Shown in pieces: positions 35,074 to 43,914 of a stretch of DNA of 64,000 bases. The notes under the pieces are model-generated. The model was not told the origin of the DNA. It searched no databases and saw only the letters and a program-made list of their open reading frames with translations. A program made the position numbers and the translations under genes. The DNA is taken from assembly GCF_026625645.1 (NCBI RefSeq), contig NZ_CP113056.1:3509001-3573000 (forward strand), read 5' to 3'. The stretch's first letter is position 1. Each line of letters opens with the position of its first letter. Source of the stretch: Ancylobacter sp. SL191. Its GTDB lineage: Bacteria; Pseudomonadota; Alphaproteobacteria; Rhizobiales; Xanthobacteraceae.

Positions 35074-35865
35074 TCAGCTCGCCTCAAGGCTCAGCCGCAG
35101 GCCGCGCAACATGGAGCGCTGCAGCCACAGGAAGGTGAGCAGCACGGGCACGCTCGCCACCAGCACGGCGCCCATGACATCCGGCCAGTCCACCGCATAG
35201 CGCCCCGCGGTCAGGGCATTGACGCGGATGGGCAGCGTGAAGTTCGACGAACTGCGCAGGATCGTCAGGGCCAGCACGAATTCGTTGAAGGCGGTGATGA
35301 AGGCGAAGGTCGCCGTTACCGCCACCGCCGGCATGGACAGCGGCAGCACGATGAGCCTCAGGATCTGGAAGCGGGACGCACCATCGATGCGGGCGGCGTC
35401 CTCCAGTTCCAGCGGGATCGCATCAATGTAGCCCCGCAGCATCCAGACCGCGAACGGCACCTGGAAAGCCGAGTAAAGGCCGATCAGCGCTAGCCTCGTG
35501 TCGGTGAGCCCCACGCCCGCCATGAGCTGGGACAGCCCCAGCACCAGCATGACCGGCACCAGAATCTGTGACGCCAGCAGGATCTGCGAGGCCGCGCGCC
35601 GTCCCCGGAAGCGCCAGCGGGAGATCGCATAGGCGGCCGGCAGGGCGATCAGCGTCGAGATCACGGCCGTCGAGACGGCGACGACGAGGCTGTTCACCAG
35701 CGCGGTTCCCAGTTCCGTGCGCGCCCACAGCCCCGCCCAGAAGCCACCGAGGCTCCCCTCCCCCTCGGCGCGGTGCAGCGTGTCGAGGGCGATCGCGAAC
35801 GGAAACAGGTTCACCGCAATCAGTGGCAGCAGGGCACACCAGGACAGCACGCTGCGCTTAAGCAT
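35074..35865 (-). CDS. Sugar ABC transporter permease (MalG-like)
   Basis: A 263-residue permease with about six membrane spans and the MalG-type EAA loop (LELEDAARIDGASRFQILRLIVLPLSMPAV). It overlaps the MalF-like gene by eight bases. It pairs with that subunit and with the binding protein encoded first in this three-gene operon. No ATPase gene is adjacent. Confidence 0.93.
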   Translation of the reverse strand: MLKRSVLSWCALLPLIAVNLFPFAIALDTLHRAEGEGSLGGFWAGLWARTELGTALVNSLVVAVSTAVISTLIALPAAYAISRWRFRGRRAASQILLASQILVPVMLVLGLSQLMAGVGLTDTRLALIGLYSAFQVPFAVWMLRGYIDAIPLELEDAARIDGASRFQILRLIVLPLSMPAVAVTATFAFITAFNEFVLALTILRSSSNFTLPIRVNALTAGRYAVDWPDVMGAVLVASVPVLLTFLWLQRSMLRGLRLSLEAS

Positions 35866-36778
35866 GGGCGGGGCGCTCCAGCAGGCGCAGCATCAGCACG
35901 GTCAAGGTTCCCAGCAGGGCGAGCATCACCAGCGACAGCGCCGCCGCTTCGTCCAGCCGGCCCATGGAGAAGGCCAGCTTGTAGAGATAGGTCACGACGA
36001 TATCCGTGCTGTTGGCCGGGCCGCCCTGCGTGAGGATCCAGATGATGGGAAAGGAATTCGTCACATAGGCGATGTTGAAGATCAGCACCACGCCGAGGAA
36101 GGGACGCAGCAGCGGCAGCGTCAGATGGGCGAACCTCTGCCACGCACCGGCGCCATCGAGCCGCGCCGCGTCGTTGAGATCGTCGGGGATCGACGACAGG
36201 CCGGCGAGAAGGATGACGGTGCTGAAGGGCACCGACACCAGCACGGCGATCAGGATCTCGAAGCCGAAGCTGGCCGGGATGGAGCCGAGCCACACCACCG
36301 GCCGCTCGATCAGCCCTGTTGCCAGGGCGAGCCGGTTCAACAGGCCGTTCTCATCGCTGAGCACCCGCCGCCAGACCACGGCCATCGAGGTGACGGATAT
36401 GGCCCAGGGCGCGAGCACGAGGAACTGCGCCACTCCGCGTCCGGCGAAGCGCCGGTTGAGGATCAGCGCAGCCGGCAAGGCGAGGAGCACGGTGCCGGCC
36501 ACCACGGCACCCGTCCAGATCACGGTGCGCACCGCGATGCCCGGCAGGAGCGGGTCCGCCGCGAGGCGAGCGAAATTGTCCAGCCCGGCAAAGGCCCCGA
36601 TCCGGCCGAAGCGGGACACGTCGTGCAGTGCCATCCTGACCAGCAGCAGGACCGGCACCAGGGTGATCAGCAAAGTCGTCGCGACGCTCGGGGCGATGAG
36701 CAGAAGCAGCGTCAGCCGGTGGTGCCGTTCTCCCCCGTCACCGGCGTGCCAGGACGTCGTCGATTTGCCGCGCGGCAT
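35858..36778 (-). CDS. Sugar ABC transporter permease (MalF-like)
   Basis: A 306-residue permease with six membrane spans, the conserved EAA loop (IPDDLNDAARLDGAGAWQRFAHLTLPLLRP) and the LAPWAISVTSMAVVWRRVLS segment typical of CUT1-type sugar permeases. The annotated ATG overlaps the binding-protein gene by 41 bases, so translation is probably coupled; a later start cannot be excluded. Confidence 0.92.
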   Translation of the reverse strand: MPRGKSTTSWHAGDGGERHHRLTLLLLIAPSVATTLLITLVPVLLLVRMALHDVSRFGRIGAFAGLDNFARLAADPLLPGIAVRTVIWTGAVVAGTVLLALPAALILNRRFAGRGVAQFLVLAPWAISVTSMAVVWRRVLSDENGLLNRLALATGLIERPVVWLGSIPASFGFEILIAVLVSVPFSTVILLAGLSSIPDDLNDAARLDGAGAWQRFAHLTLPLLRPFLGVVLIFNIAYVTNSFPIIWILTQGGPANSTDIVVTYLYKLAFSMGRLDEAAALSLVMLALLGTLTVLMLRLLERPAHA

Positions 36779-37964
36779 CGGTCATCGCCTCTGTCGGCGT
36801 CTTCTGGCCGAGATACATGCTTTGCAGCGAGCGGACGGTGATTTCCTCCACCTCCGACCAGCCTTTTATCGTCGGCGCGAAGCGGGCGTAAGGCAGTCCG
36901 GCGGCGAAAGCGGCGACATCGGGATTATCCTTGTAATAGCTGTCACTCGCCCCCTCGACCGTCACCGGAAGCAGCCCTTCCGCGTGATCGAACTCGGCGC
37001 GGTATTTCGGGCTGTAGAGGAACTGCATGAAGTCCCAGGCCGCCTTTTGGTTCTTCGACGAGCTGGACAGGGTGAGCACGTCGGTGACGCCGAGAGTGAC
37101 GGGCGCCGCCTGGACCGGCAGCGGCAGAACGGCATAGCGCAGGTTCGGCGCCTCCGCCTTCAGCTGCGGAATGAGCATCGGGTAGGTGAAGACGATGCCG
37201 ATGCGCCCTTCCTTGAACAGCTTGAACACATCCTCGCGGCTCTGCGCCGTCGGCGAGGGCTCGGTCGCCTTGTCGTTGATCAGCGACTGGTAGAAGCTGG
37301 CCGCGCGAATGGCCTCGGGCGAGCCGAGCCCGCTCTTGCCATCCTTGGTGAGGATTTCACCGCCAAAGCCCCAGAGCGCATAATAAAAATAGGTGTCGAC
37401 CTCGACCTCCTTGCCCGGCAGACCGAACCCGTAGCTGTTGGGCAGCGCCGACACGGCCTTTGCCGCGTTACGCAGTTCGTCCCACGTCTTTGGCGGTTGC
37501 ACGCCGGCCTTCTGCAGCAGATCGGTGTTGACCACCATGGCACGCGCGGAGGCCGCCGCCGGCAAACCGAGCAGAGCCCCCTTCACGGTGGCGGGCACGA
37601 AGAAGGCCGGAATGAACTTGGCCTTGAAGTCCGGCGTCGCCAGCGCATCGAGCGGCTGGAGCAGCCCGTCGGCGGCAAGGTCCGACACCCACATGGTCGG
37701 CACGATGGCGATGTCCGGCTGATCGCCGCTGCTGATGTCGGTGGTCAGCTTCTGCAGGTAGCTGTCCCACGGAATGACCTCGATCTGGATCCGCGTATCG
37801 GGATGCTGCGCCTCATAATCGCGCGCGACGCGCTCAAGAAAAGGACGCGTAAAGCCGGAATACTCCCCGGCGGTAAATCGCAGATCCGTCGCGCAAGCGC
37901 TTCCACCCGCCAATGGAAGAACCGCTAAAGCAAGCGCAAGAAAAAAACCTAAAAAACGCGCCAT
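36738..37964 (-). CDS. Sugar ABC transporter substrate-binding protein (family 1)
   Basis: A 408-residue receptor from ATG 37964 behind GGGGGA. The signal peptide (MARFLGFFLALALAVLPLAGG, cleavage after ACA) is followed by the family 1 fold with DYEAQHPDTRIQIEVIPWDSYLQKLTTDISSGDQPDIAIVP. CUT1 receptors bind oligosaccharides. Its nearest upstream neighbour on the same strand is a giant cellulase-like gene, so cello-oligosaccharides are a reasonable but untested ligand. The frame is open further upstream, but no signal peptide would result. Confidence 0.92.
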   Translation of the reverse strand: MARFLGFFLALALAVLPLAGGSACATDLRFTAGEYSGFTRPFLERVARDYEAQHPDTRIQIEVIPWDSYLQKLTTDISSGDQPDIAIVPTMWVSDLAADGLLQPLDALATPDFKAKFIPAFFVPATVKGALLGLPAAASARAMVVNTDLLQKAGVQPPKTWDELRNAAKAVSALPNSYGFGLPGKEVEVDTYFYYALWGFGGEILTKDGKSGLGSPEAIRAASFYQSLINDKATEPSPTAQSREDVFKLFKEGRIGIVFTYPMLIPQLKAEAPNLRYAVLPLPVQAAPVTLGVTDVLTLSSSSKNQKAAWDFMQFLYSPKYRAEFDHAEGLLPVTVEGASDSYYKDNPDVAAFAAGLPYARFAPTIKGWSEVEEITVRSLQSMYLGQKTPTEAMTDAARQIDDVLARR

Positions 37965-38230
37965 TGTTATTGTCCCCCCACAATAGCAACCGAACCTAGC
38001 CCAGGGGACAGCCGACTGGCAATAATCAGAAACATGGTGATACGGCGGCTTCGTCGGACGCGCGTCAATCACCTCTGCGGTTTTCAGCCTCGGAGCATGG
38101 AGCGTCGGGAACACCGCGTGCCGCTGCGGGAGACCTTCTCCGGCAAAGAGTGTCGACCGCGCACTGTTCGATATAAGGCCGTTCGACCAACGGGGGACAT
38201 AACGTCGATCGGGGCGCCCAGTCACAAAGG
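37965..38230. other. Gene-free control region of the sugar ABC operon
   Basis: Contains the ribosome binding site GGGGGA just before the binding-protein start (minus strand) and presumably the promoter. I see no convincing operator or coding frame. Confidence 0.5.
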
Positions 38231-38279
38231 CGTGCGGTGCCATCCACAGCTCCCTTCAGAGCCTGGATGGCACCGCACG
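38231..38279 (-). terminator. Strong terminator hairpin of the cellulase-like gene
   Basis: CGTGCGGTGCCATCCA at 38231-38246 and TGGATGGCACCGCACG at 38264-38279 form a perfect 16-pair stem with a 17-base loop, 29 bases past the stop codon. On the minus strand it is followed by CCTTTGT. This isolates the cellulase transcript from the sugar ABC operon. Confidence 0.75.
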
Positions 38280-38307
38280 GACTCACTCGGCGTTCGGACC
38301 TTCGATC

Positions 38308-41300
38308 CTAGATCAGGAAGTCGAACTGCGTGCTGTCGAAGGTGCCGTGTCCGACCAGTTGGAAGCGCACATCCGCCCCGTGATCGAGCGCGGCGGTGGC
38401 GGCGAGGTTGCGGACGACATAGCCGTCCTCGTCGCGGGAGACGATCTCGGCCCCCTGAAGCTGGGCGATCTCGTAGGGCGTGTCGATCTCCAGCGTCCAT
38501 CCGCTCAGGGCGGCGCCGTCATTGTGCAGCGTCACCTCGGCGGTGAAGTCGGCGGCGCGGCTTTCGACCAGCGCGATGGACGCGTCGATCAGGTCATTGC
38601 TGAGCGGCACGGACGCCGTGCGCAGGGCGCTCGCCTCCTCCCCGCCGACCGCGCGCCCGTTGACGATGAAATCATCCGCCGTGGCGCTTCCGCCCGAGGC
38701 CTGGAAGCCGAAGCTCACCTCCGCCCCTGCCGCCACCTTGCCGTTCCACGCGGCGTTGCGCACCACATAATGGTCGCCGACATGGCTGACGATCTGGGCG
38801 TTCCAGATGTTGGAAATGTCGAAGGGCGCATCGAACTCCACAGTCCAGCCGTTCAGCGCGGCCTCCGGCTTCAGCGTCATCGCGGCGGTAAAGCCGGTGC
38901 CCCAATTGCTGGCGACGGAGAAGGACACCGCGTCACCGCCAGCGGGCGGGGCGGCATCGTCATTCTCGATCGTACCGCGCCCCGTCCCGTCCGCCAGCGT
39001 GGCCCCGGTGGGGCTGGAGAGGACGAGGTTGAAGGTCTCGTTGCCCTCTAGCACGCCGTCGCCAATCGCCGCCACCTTGATCGTCTTGCTGGTCTCCCCG
39101 GCCGCGAAGGTCAGGGTGCCGGAGGCCGCCTGATAGTCCTGCCCGGCCACCGCCGAGCCGTTCGCGGTCGCGTATTTCACGCTCACCGGCCCGGTCGCGG
39201 CTTCCGACAGGGTGACGGTGAAGGTGAGCATGCCCGCCGCGCTGGCGCTGCCCTCCAGCGCCGTGGCGTCGCTGACGCTGAGCGTGGGCAGGGTTGGGGC
39301 GGCCGCGTCATCGTCCTGGATCACCGCGCTTGCCTGCGCGACGCCGATCACCGCGCCCTGCGCATTGCTGAGCAGCAGCGTGAAGCTCTCGGTGGCTTCG
39401 GCGAGATTGTCGCCGGTGACGGCGATGCGCACGGTCTTGGTGGTCTCGCCGGCGGCAAAGCTGAGCGTACCGCTGGCCGCCGTGAAGTCATCGGCCTCGG
39501 CGGTGCCGGCAACCGTCTGATAGTTCACCGTCACGGCCTGCGTGGCGGCGGCCGAGAGGGTGATTGTGAACACGGCATAGGTGCCGGCGCCGCTGCCGCC
39601 CCCCTCCTCCAGATCGAACTGGATGGGCTCGAGATAGGCCATCTTGTTGGTGTTCACCGTGCGCCAGTCATCGGCGAGAATGCCTCCCGTATCGCCGGAA
39701 TTGGGGTTCCACGACCAATAGGTCCAGCTGATGCCCTCCTGCCCGGCAGGAATGTCGATCGTGCCGTCATTGTCGAAGTCGCCGGCCATATAGGAGGTCA
39801 GCGCCTCCAGCCAGGGGGCGTCCTTCGGGTCGGTCAGCTTGGTGCCGAACTCGCCGATCAGCACCGGCGCGATGTTCTCGCGGTAGATATAGCCCCACAT
39901 CTCGTCGAACTTCTCGGGGAGTTGCGCGGCGAAGTTCGGATCCTTGAACCAGGGCTGCTCATAGACCGAGTTGCCATAGTCATGCGCCGAATAGACCAGC
40001 TTGTTCGGCACATCGAGTTCGATCGGCCGGTCGGCCACGCCCTGGAGGTTGCCGCCCCACCAGTAATTGTCGCCCTCATAGGAGCCGACGCCCTCGACGA
40101 TGATCAGCCAGTTCGAGTTGACCTCGCCAATGGCGTTGCCGGCCCGCTCGGCCGCCGCCGCCCAGTCGTTGGCGCCGCCGCCGCCCCAGGTGCCGTTATA
40201 GGGTTCGTTGTGCAGATCGGCGCCGATGACAGCAGTGTTGTCGGCATAGCGCTCCGCCAGCATCTGCCAGTCGTCGATCCAGGCCGCCTCCGTATAGGTG
40301 CTGTCGTACCAGAGTCCGTTCTCGGAGGTGCCAGCGCCGAAGGAGGAGCGGTGATGGTCGAGGATGATCTTCATCCCGATCTCCTCCGCATAGGCGACGA
40401 TCTTGTCCATGATCTGCAACGGCGTCAGGCCTTTGAGATCGGGATTCTGGCTGTAGTCGATGCCGCTGGCGCTCATCGCGTGCAGCGTCGCACTGGCGAA
40501 AGGCAGGCGGATCGTGTTGAAGCCCAGCTCCTTCATCTGGTCCATCATGTCCGTATAGGACCGCGTCCAGACGCCATGGGGCGAGGCGTTCGAGGATTCG
40601 AAGCCGAACCAGTTCACGCCGGCGATTTTCACCGAATTGCCGGCGGAATCGATGATCTGGTTGCCGGAGGTCGAGAACCAGCCATCCGCCGCGCCGCCGC
40701 CCGCGCCCGCGTCGCCCTCCACGACCGTGGTGCCGGCCACCGAAACGGTGGGCGGCGGCGTCACGTCGTCATTGGTGATGGTGCCGGTGCCGCTGGCATC
40801 CGCCAGCGTGGCGCCGGACGGGTTGGAGAGGGTAATGGTCAGCGCCTCGTTCGCCTCCACCACCTTGTCGCCAATGACGGGGACGCGGATGACCTTGGAG
40901 GTCTCGCCCGCCGCGAAGGTCAGCGTGCCCGACACTGCCTGATAATCCTGCCCGGCCGTGGCTGTGCCGTTGGCGCTGGCATAGGTGACGCTCACCGCGC
41001 CGGCCGCGGCCTTGGATAGAGTCACAGTGAAGGAGAGATAGGCCGTGCCGTCATTGCCCTCAGTGACGCTGGCGTCGCCAATGGCGAGGGTGGGCAGAGT
41101 GATAGCGACGTCGTCATTGGTGATGGTGCCCGTCGCCGTCCCGTCCGCGAGAGTGGCGCCGGAGGGGGTGGAGAGAGTGATCGTCAGCGCCTCGTTCGCC
41201 TCCACCACCTTGTCGCCGATCACCGGAACGCGGATGACCTTGGAGGTCTCGCCGGCGGCAAAGGTCAGCGTGCCCGACACCGCCTGATAGTCCTGCCCGG

Positions 41301-43773
41301 CGGTGGCCGTGCCATTGGCGCTGGCATAGGTGACGCTCACCGCGCCGGCCGCGACCTTGGAGAGAGTGACGGTGAAGGAGAGATAGGCAGTGCCGTCATT
41401 GCCCTCGGTGACGCTGGCGTCGCCAATGGCGAGGGTGGGCAGAACCGGCACCGGGTCCGTCCCTCCCCCGGCCGGGGTTCCATTGATGACGAAATCATCG
41501 GCGACGATGGCCGTTCCGCCGGGCGACGCCTGGAAGCCGAAACTCACCTCGCCATTGGCCGCTACCTTGCCGTTCCAGGAAGCGTTGCGGATGACGTAAT
41601 GGTCGCCGACATGGCTGACGATCTCGGCGTTCCAGATGTTGCTGATGTTGAACGAGGCGTCGAACTCCACCGTCCAGCCGTTCAAGGCGGCAACGGGCTT
41701 CAGCGTCATCGCGCCGGTGAAGCCGCCTCCCCAGTTGCTGGTGACAGCGAAGGCGAGGTTGTCGCCGCTCGGCGGCGGTGCGGCGGCATCGTCGTTCAGC
41801 AGCGTGCCGGTGGCCGAACCGTCGGCGATGGTCGCGCCCGTGGGGGCCGAGAGCTCGACGGTGAAGCGCTCATCCGCCTCGACTATCTTGTCGCCGATAA
41901 TGTCGACATGGACCTGCTTGCTGGTTTCGCCCGGCGCGAAAGTGAGGGTGCCGTTGGTTGCCTCATAATCAGTGCCGGCCACCGCCGTACCGTTGACCGT
42001 CCGATACTGTACCGTCACGGGCGTGGTCGAGGGCTTGTCGAGCGTGACCATGAACATAAAGTGGACGTGGTCGCCATTGCCTTCGGACACGGACAGATCG
42101 GCGACGGACAGGGCCGGAACGGGAGTCGGCGTCAGCCCGTCATCGTTCAGCAGCGTACCGGTGGCCGAGCCGTCGGCGATGGTCGCGCCCGTGGGGGCGG
42201 ACAGCTCGACCGTGAACCGCTCATCGGCCTCCGCGACCGTGTCGCCGATCACGTCGACGTGGATCTGCTTGGCGGTCTCGCCCGGCGCGAAAGTCACCGT
42301 GCCGCTGGTCACCTCATAGTCCGACCCGGCGAGCGCCGTGCCGTTCGCCGTGCGGTACTGCACCGTCACCGGGCTGGTGGACGCCTTATCGAGCGTGACC
42401 AGGAACATGAAATGGACATGGGCGCCGTCGCCTTCCGTCACCGACAGATCTGCGATGGACACGGCCGGCAGCACGTTCGGCGCCTGCGCGTCGTCATTGA
42501 CAATGGTGCCAGTCGCCCGCTCATCCGCCAGCGTGGCGCCGGACGGGGAGGACAGCACGAGATCGAACGCCTCGTTGAGCTCGAAGGTGGCGTCGCCGTT
42601 GATGGTGACTTGCACGGTCTTGGTGGTCTCGCCCGGCTGGAAGGTCAGCCGGCCAATGGCGGCCTGATAGTCGGAGCCGGCCAGCGCCGTGCCGTTGAGG
42701 GTGGAATAGTCGACGCTGACCACCCCCGTCGCCGCCTGGGACAGGGTGACGGTGAAACTCATCACGCTCGTGCCGCTCTGGCCTTCGGAGACCTGCGCAT
42801 CGGCGACCCGGAGCGTCGGCAGGGTGCCGCCGGCATCCGCCGCCTCGATGAGGCCGCGCCATTTCTGGTAGGTGGCGTCTTCCACCGCGACGATGTTGTT
42901 GTAATCGAGCTCCGCCAGCGAGACGCCGGTGAGCGTGTAGGTCTGGTTCTGACCGACGATGGTGATGACCGTGGAGCCGTTCACCTCCGCCACGGTGAAT
43001 TCGGCCGGGCGGAAATATTTGAAGTCCAGCTTGTCCGTCGCCGGGTCGAAGTCGAGCACGGTCTTGGTGCCGTAATCCCAATCGATGAGATAGGTGGTGC
43101 CGGTGACACCGCTCGGCGGGGCGCCGGGGCCAGCGGTCGTCGGCCACACATTGGTGCCGACGGTCGGAATGTCGGCACGGCTGATCACCTGCGAATCCGG
43201 CACGGAGTCGAGGCCGAGCTGGAGGAAAATGCGGTCTTCGCGCACCTGCGCCGAATGGAACAGGAAGTTATCGGCCGAGAGGTCGGCCACCGTCGTGCCG
43301 AGCAGGATCAGCGTCTGGCCGGTCGTGTAGTTGCCGATGACCACGCCCTCGGCGCCGTCAACCATGTAGAGCTGCTCGCGCGTGCCGTAATAGCGGAAGT
43401 CGACCACATCCGTGTCGGCATTGAAGGCCACGCGGTCGATCTGGCCGACCTCATGCGAGCGGGCATAGACCGTGTTGGGTTTCTGGGTGATGCCGTGTTC
43501 CCAGGCCAGCGCGCCGCTGAGATCCTGCCGCAGATGATCGTTCTCCACCGGCACGAAGCTGTTCACCGTGAGCTGGCCGAGCGAGACGCCGACGATCAGC
43601 GTCTGCTTGCCGGTCCACGGGTCCATGAAGGCGACGCCCTCGGCGGTGTCGACGACGATGTAGCCATGCACCGAGTTCGAGCCGAGATCGAGCTTGTCGG
43701 TCGCCGGGTTGAACCCCTCGATGCGCCGCTGGCCTGACGCAGGCAGTTCTGCGGAATAGATGGTGCCGGCCAT
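38308..43773 (-). CDS. Giant secreted GH5 cellulase-like protein with Calx-beta and CBM2 modules
   Basis: An 1821-residue protein from ATG 43773, behind GGAG. No signal peptide. Order: two divergent repeats (~1-190), a canonical DFDPATDKLDF repeat (~226-312), three Calx-beta modules (~318-664), CBM2 (~668-770), two nearly identical Calx-beta modules (~776-1006), GH5 barrel (~1030-1395), two Calx-beta (~1392-1608), CBM2 (~1613-1711) and a diverged CBM2-like end (~1718-1821). GH5 acid/base Glu1190 (LHNEP) and nucleophile Glu1308 (LIGEFG) are present. The extreme C-terminus FDFLI fits the acidic-plus-hydrophobic signal of PrtD-type substrates. No RTX nonapeptides. Inferred role: extracellular beta-1,4-glucan hydrolysis, exported by the adjacent type I system. 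Confidence 0.92.
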   Translation of the reverse strand: MAGTIYSAELPASGQRRIEGFNPATDKLDLGSNSVHGYIVVDTAEGVAFMDPWTGKQTLIVGVSLGQLTVNSFVPVENDHLRQDLSGALAWEHGITQKPNTVYARSHEVGQIDRVAFNADTDVVDFRYYGTREQLYMVDGAEGVVIGNYTTGQTLILLGTTVADLSADNFLFHSAQVREDRIFLQLGLDSVPDSQVISRADIPTVGTNVWPTTAGPGAPPSGVTGTTYLIDWDYGTKTVLDFDPATDKLDFKYFRPAEFTVAEVNGSTVITIVGQNQTYTLTGVSLAELDYNNIVAVEDATYQKWRGLIEAADAGGTLPTLRVADAQVSEGQSGTSVMSFTVTLSQAATGVVSVDYSTLNGTALAGSDYQAAIGRLTFQPGETTKTVQVTINGDATFELNEAFDLVLSSPSGATLADERATGTIVNDDAQAPNVLPAVSIADLSVTEGDGAHVHFMFLVTLDKASTSPVTVQYRTANGTALAGSDYEVTSGTVTFAPGETAKQIHVDVIGDTVAEADERFTVELSAPTGATIADGSATGTLLNDDGLTPTPVPALSVADLSVSEGNGDHVHFMFMVTLDKPSTTPVTVQYRTVNGTAVAGTDYEATNGTLTFAPGETSKQVHVDIIGDKIVEADERFTVELSAPTGATIADGSATGTLLNDDAAAPPPSGDNLAFAVTSNWGGGFTGAMTLKPVAALNGWTVEFDASFNISNIWNAEIVSHVGDHYVIRNASWNGKVAANGEVSFGFQASPGGTAIVADDFVINGTPAGGGTDPVPVLPTLAIGDASVTEGNDGTAYLSFTVTLSKVAAGAVSVTYASANGTATAGQDYQAVSGTLTFAAGETSKVIRVPVIGDKVVEANEALTITLSTPSGATLADGTATGTITNDDVAITLPTLAIGDASVTEGNDGTAYLSFTVTLSKAAAGAVSVTYASANGTATAGQDYQAVSGTLTFAAGETSKVIRVPVIGDKVVEANEALTITLSNPSGATLADASGTGTITNDDVTPPPTVSVAGTTVVEGDAGAGGGAADGWFSTSGNQIIDSAGNSVKIAGVNWFGFESSNASPHGVWTRSYTDMMDQMKELGFNTIRLPFASATLHAMSASGIDYSQNPDLKGLTPLQIMDKIVAYAEEIGMKIILDHHRSSFGAGTSENGLWYDSTYTEAAWIDDWQMLAERYADNTAVIGADLHNEPYNGTWGGGGANDWAAAAERAGNAIGEVNSNWLIIVEGVGSYEGDNYWWGGNLQGVADRPIELDVPNKLVYSAHDYGNSVYEQPWFKDPNFAAQLPEKFDEMWGYIYRENIAPVLIGEFGTKLTDPKDAPWLEALTSYMAGDFDNDGTIDIPAGQEGISWTYWSWNPNSGDTGGILADDWRTVNTNKMAYLEPIQFDLEEGGGSGAGTYAVFTITLSAAATQAVTVNYQTVAGTAEADDFTAASGTLSFAAGETTKTVRIAVTGDNLAEATESFTLLLSNAQGAVIGVAQASAVIQDDDAAAPTLPTLSVSDATALEGSASAAGMLTFTVTLSEAATGPVSVKYATANGSAVAGQDYQAASGTLTFAAGETSKTIKVAAIGDGVLEGNETFNLVLSSPTGATLADGTGRGTIENDDAAPPAGGDAVSFSVASNWGTGFTAAMTLKPEAALNGWTVEFDAPFDISNIWNAQIVSHVGDHYVVRNAAWNGKVAAGAEVSFGFQASGGSATADDFIVNGRAVGGEEASALRTASVPLSNDLIDASIALVESRAADFTAEVTLHNDGAALSGWTLEIDTPYEIAQLQGAEIVSRDEDGYVVRNLAATAALDHGADVRFQLVGHGTFDSTQFDFLI
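40758..41443 (-). repeat. Tandem 345-base duplication encoding two Calx-beta modules
   Basis: The string GTGCCGTCATTGCCCTC occurs at 41045 and 41390, 345 bases (115 codons) apart, and the intervening modules are almost identical in DNA and protein (LPTLAIGDASVTEGNDGTAY in both). It is a recent in-frame duplication and a likely site of length variation. Confidence 0.85.
42838..43098 (-). repeat. DFDPATDxLDFG-type protein repeat in the cellulase-like gene
   Basis: Encodes TTYLIDWDYGTKTVLDF through KWRGLIEAA, matching the three chitinase-like copies at 11637, 13521 and 13891 in order and spacing of conserved blocks. The two upstream N-terminal units (IEGFNPATDKLDLG; VAFNADTDVVDFRYYG) look like diverged copies. 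Confidence 0.85.
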
Positions 43774-43863
43774 GATGTGCTCTCCTCGTCAGGTCGTCGC
43801 TCTCACCGGAGCGGTAAAATCAATGCACGAGCCGCTGTCATCATCACGGGGGTGCTGCCGGGC

Positions 43864-43894
43864 ACTCGACGAAGGCGGCGCAGAAATCGACGAG
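43864..43894. promoter_or_regulatory. 31-base element upstream of the cellulase-like gene (copy A)
   Basis: This segment matches 47072-47102 at 28 of 31 positions. It begins ACTCGACGAA and ends TCGACGAG, giving partial dyad symmetry (ACTCG...CGAGT). It lies about 90 bases before the cellulase start, between it and the adaptor gene. Because the second copy lies at the same distance before the exporter operon, it is a candidate binding site for a common regulator. Confidence 0.55.
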
Positions 43895-43914
43895 TCCGCC
43901 AGCGCCGCGCCGGG

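Noticed and set aside
41599..43737. 712-codon frame opposite the cellulase-like gene
   Set aside because: Shadow of repetitive coding DNA; it follows the repeats of the real gene on the other strand.
38308..43773. RTX calcium-binding nonapeptides in the cellulase-like protein
   Set aside because: I looked for GGxGxDxLx repeats because of the type I exporter and found none; the calcium-related modules are Calx-beta.
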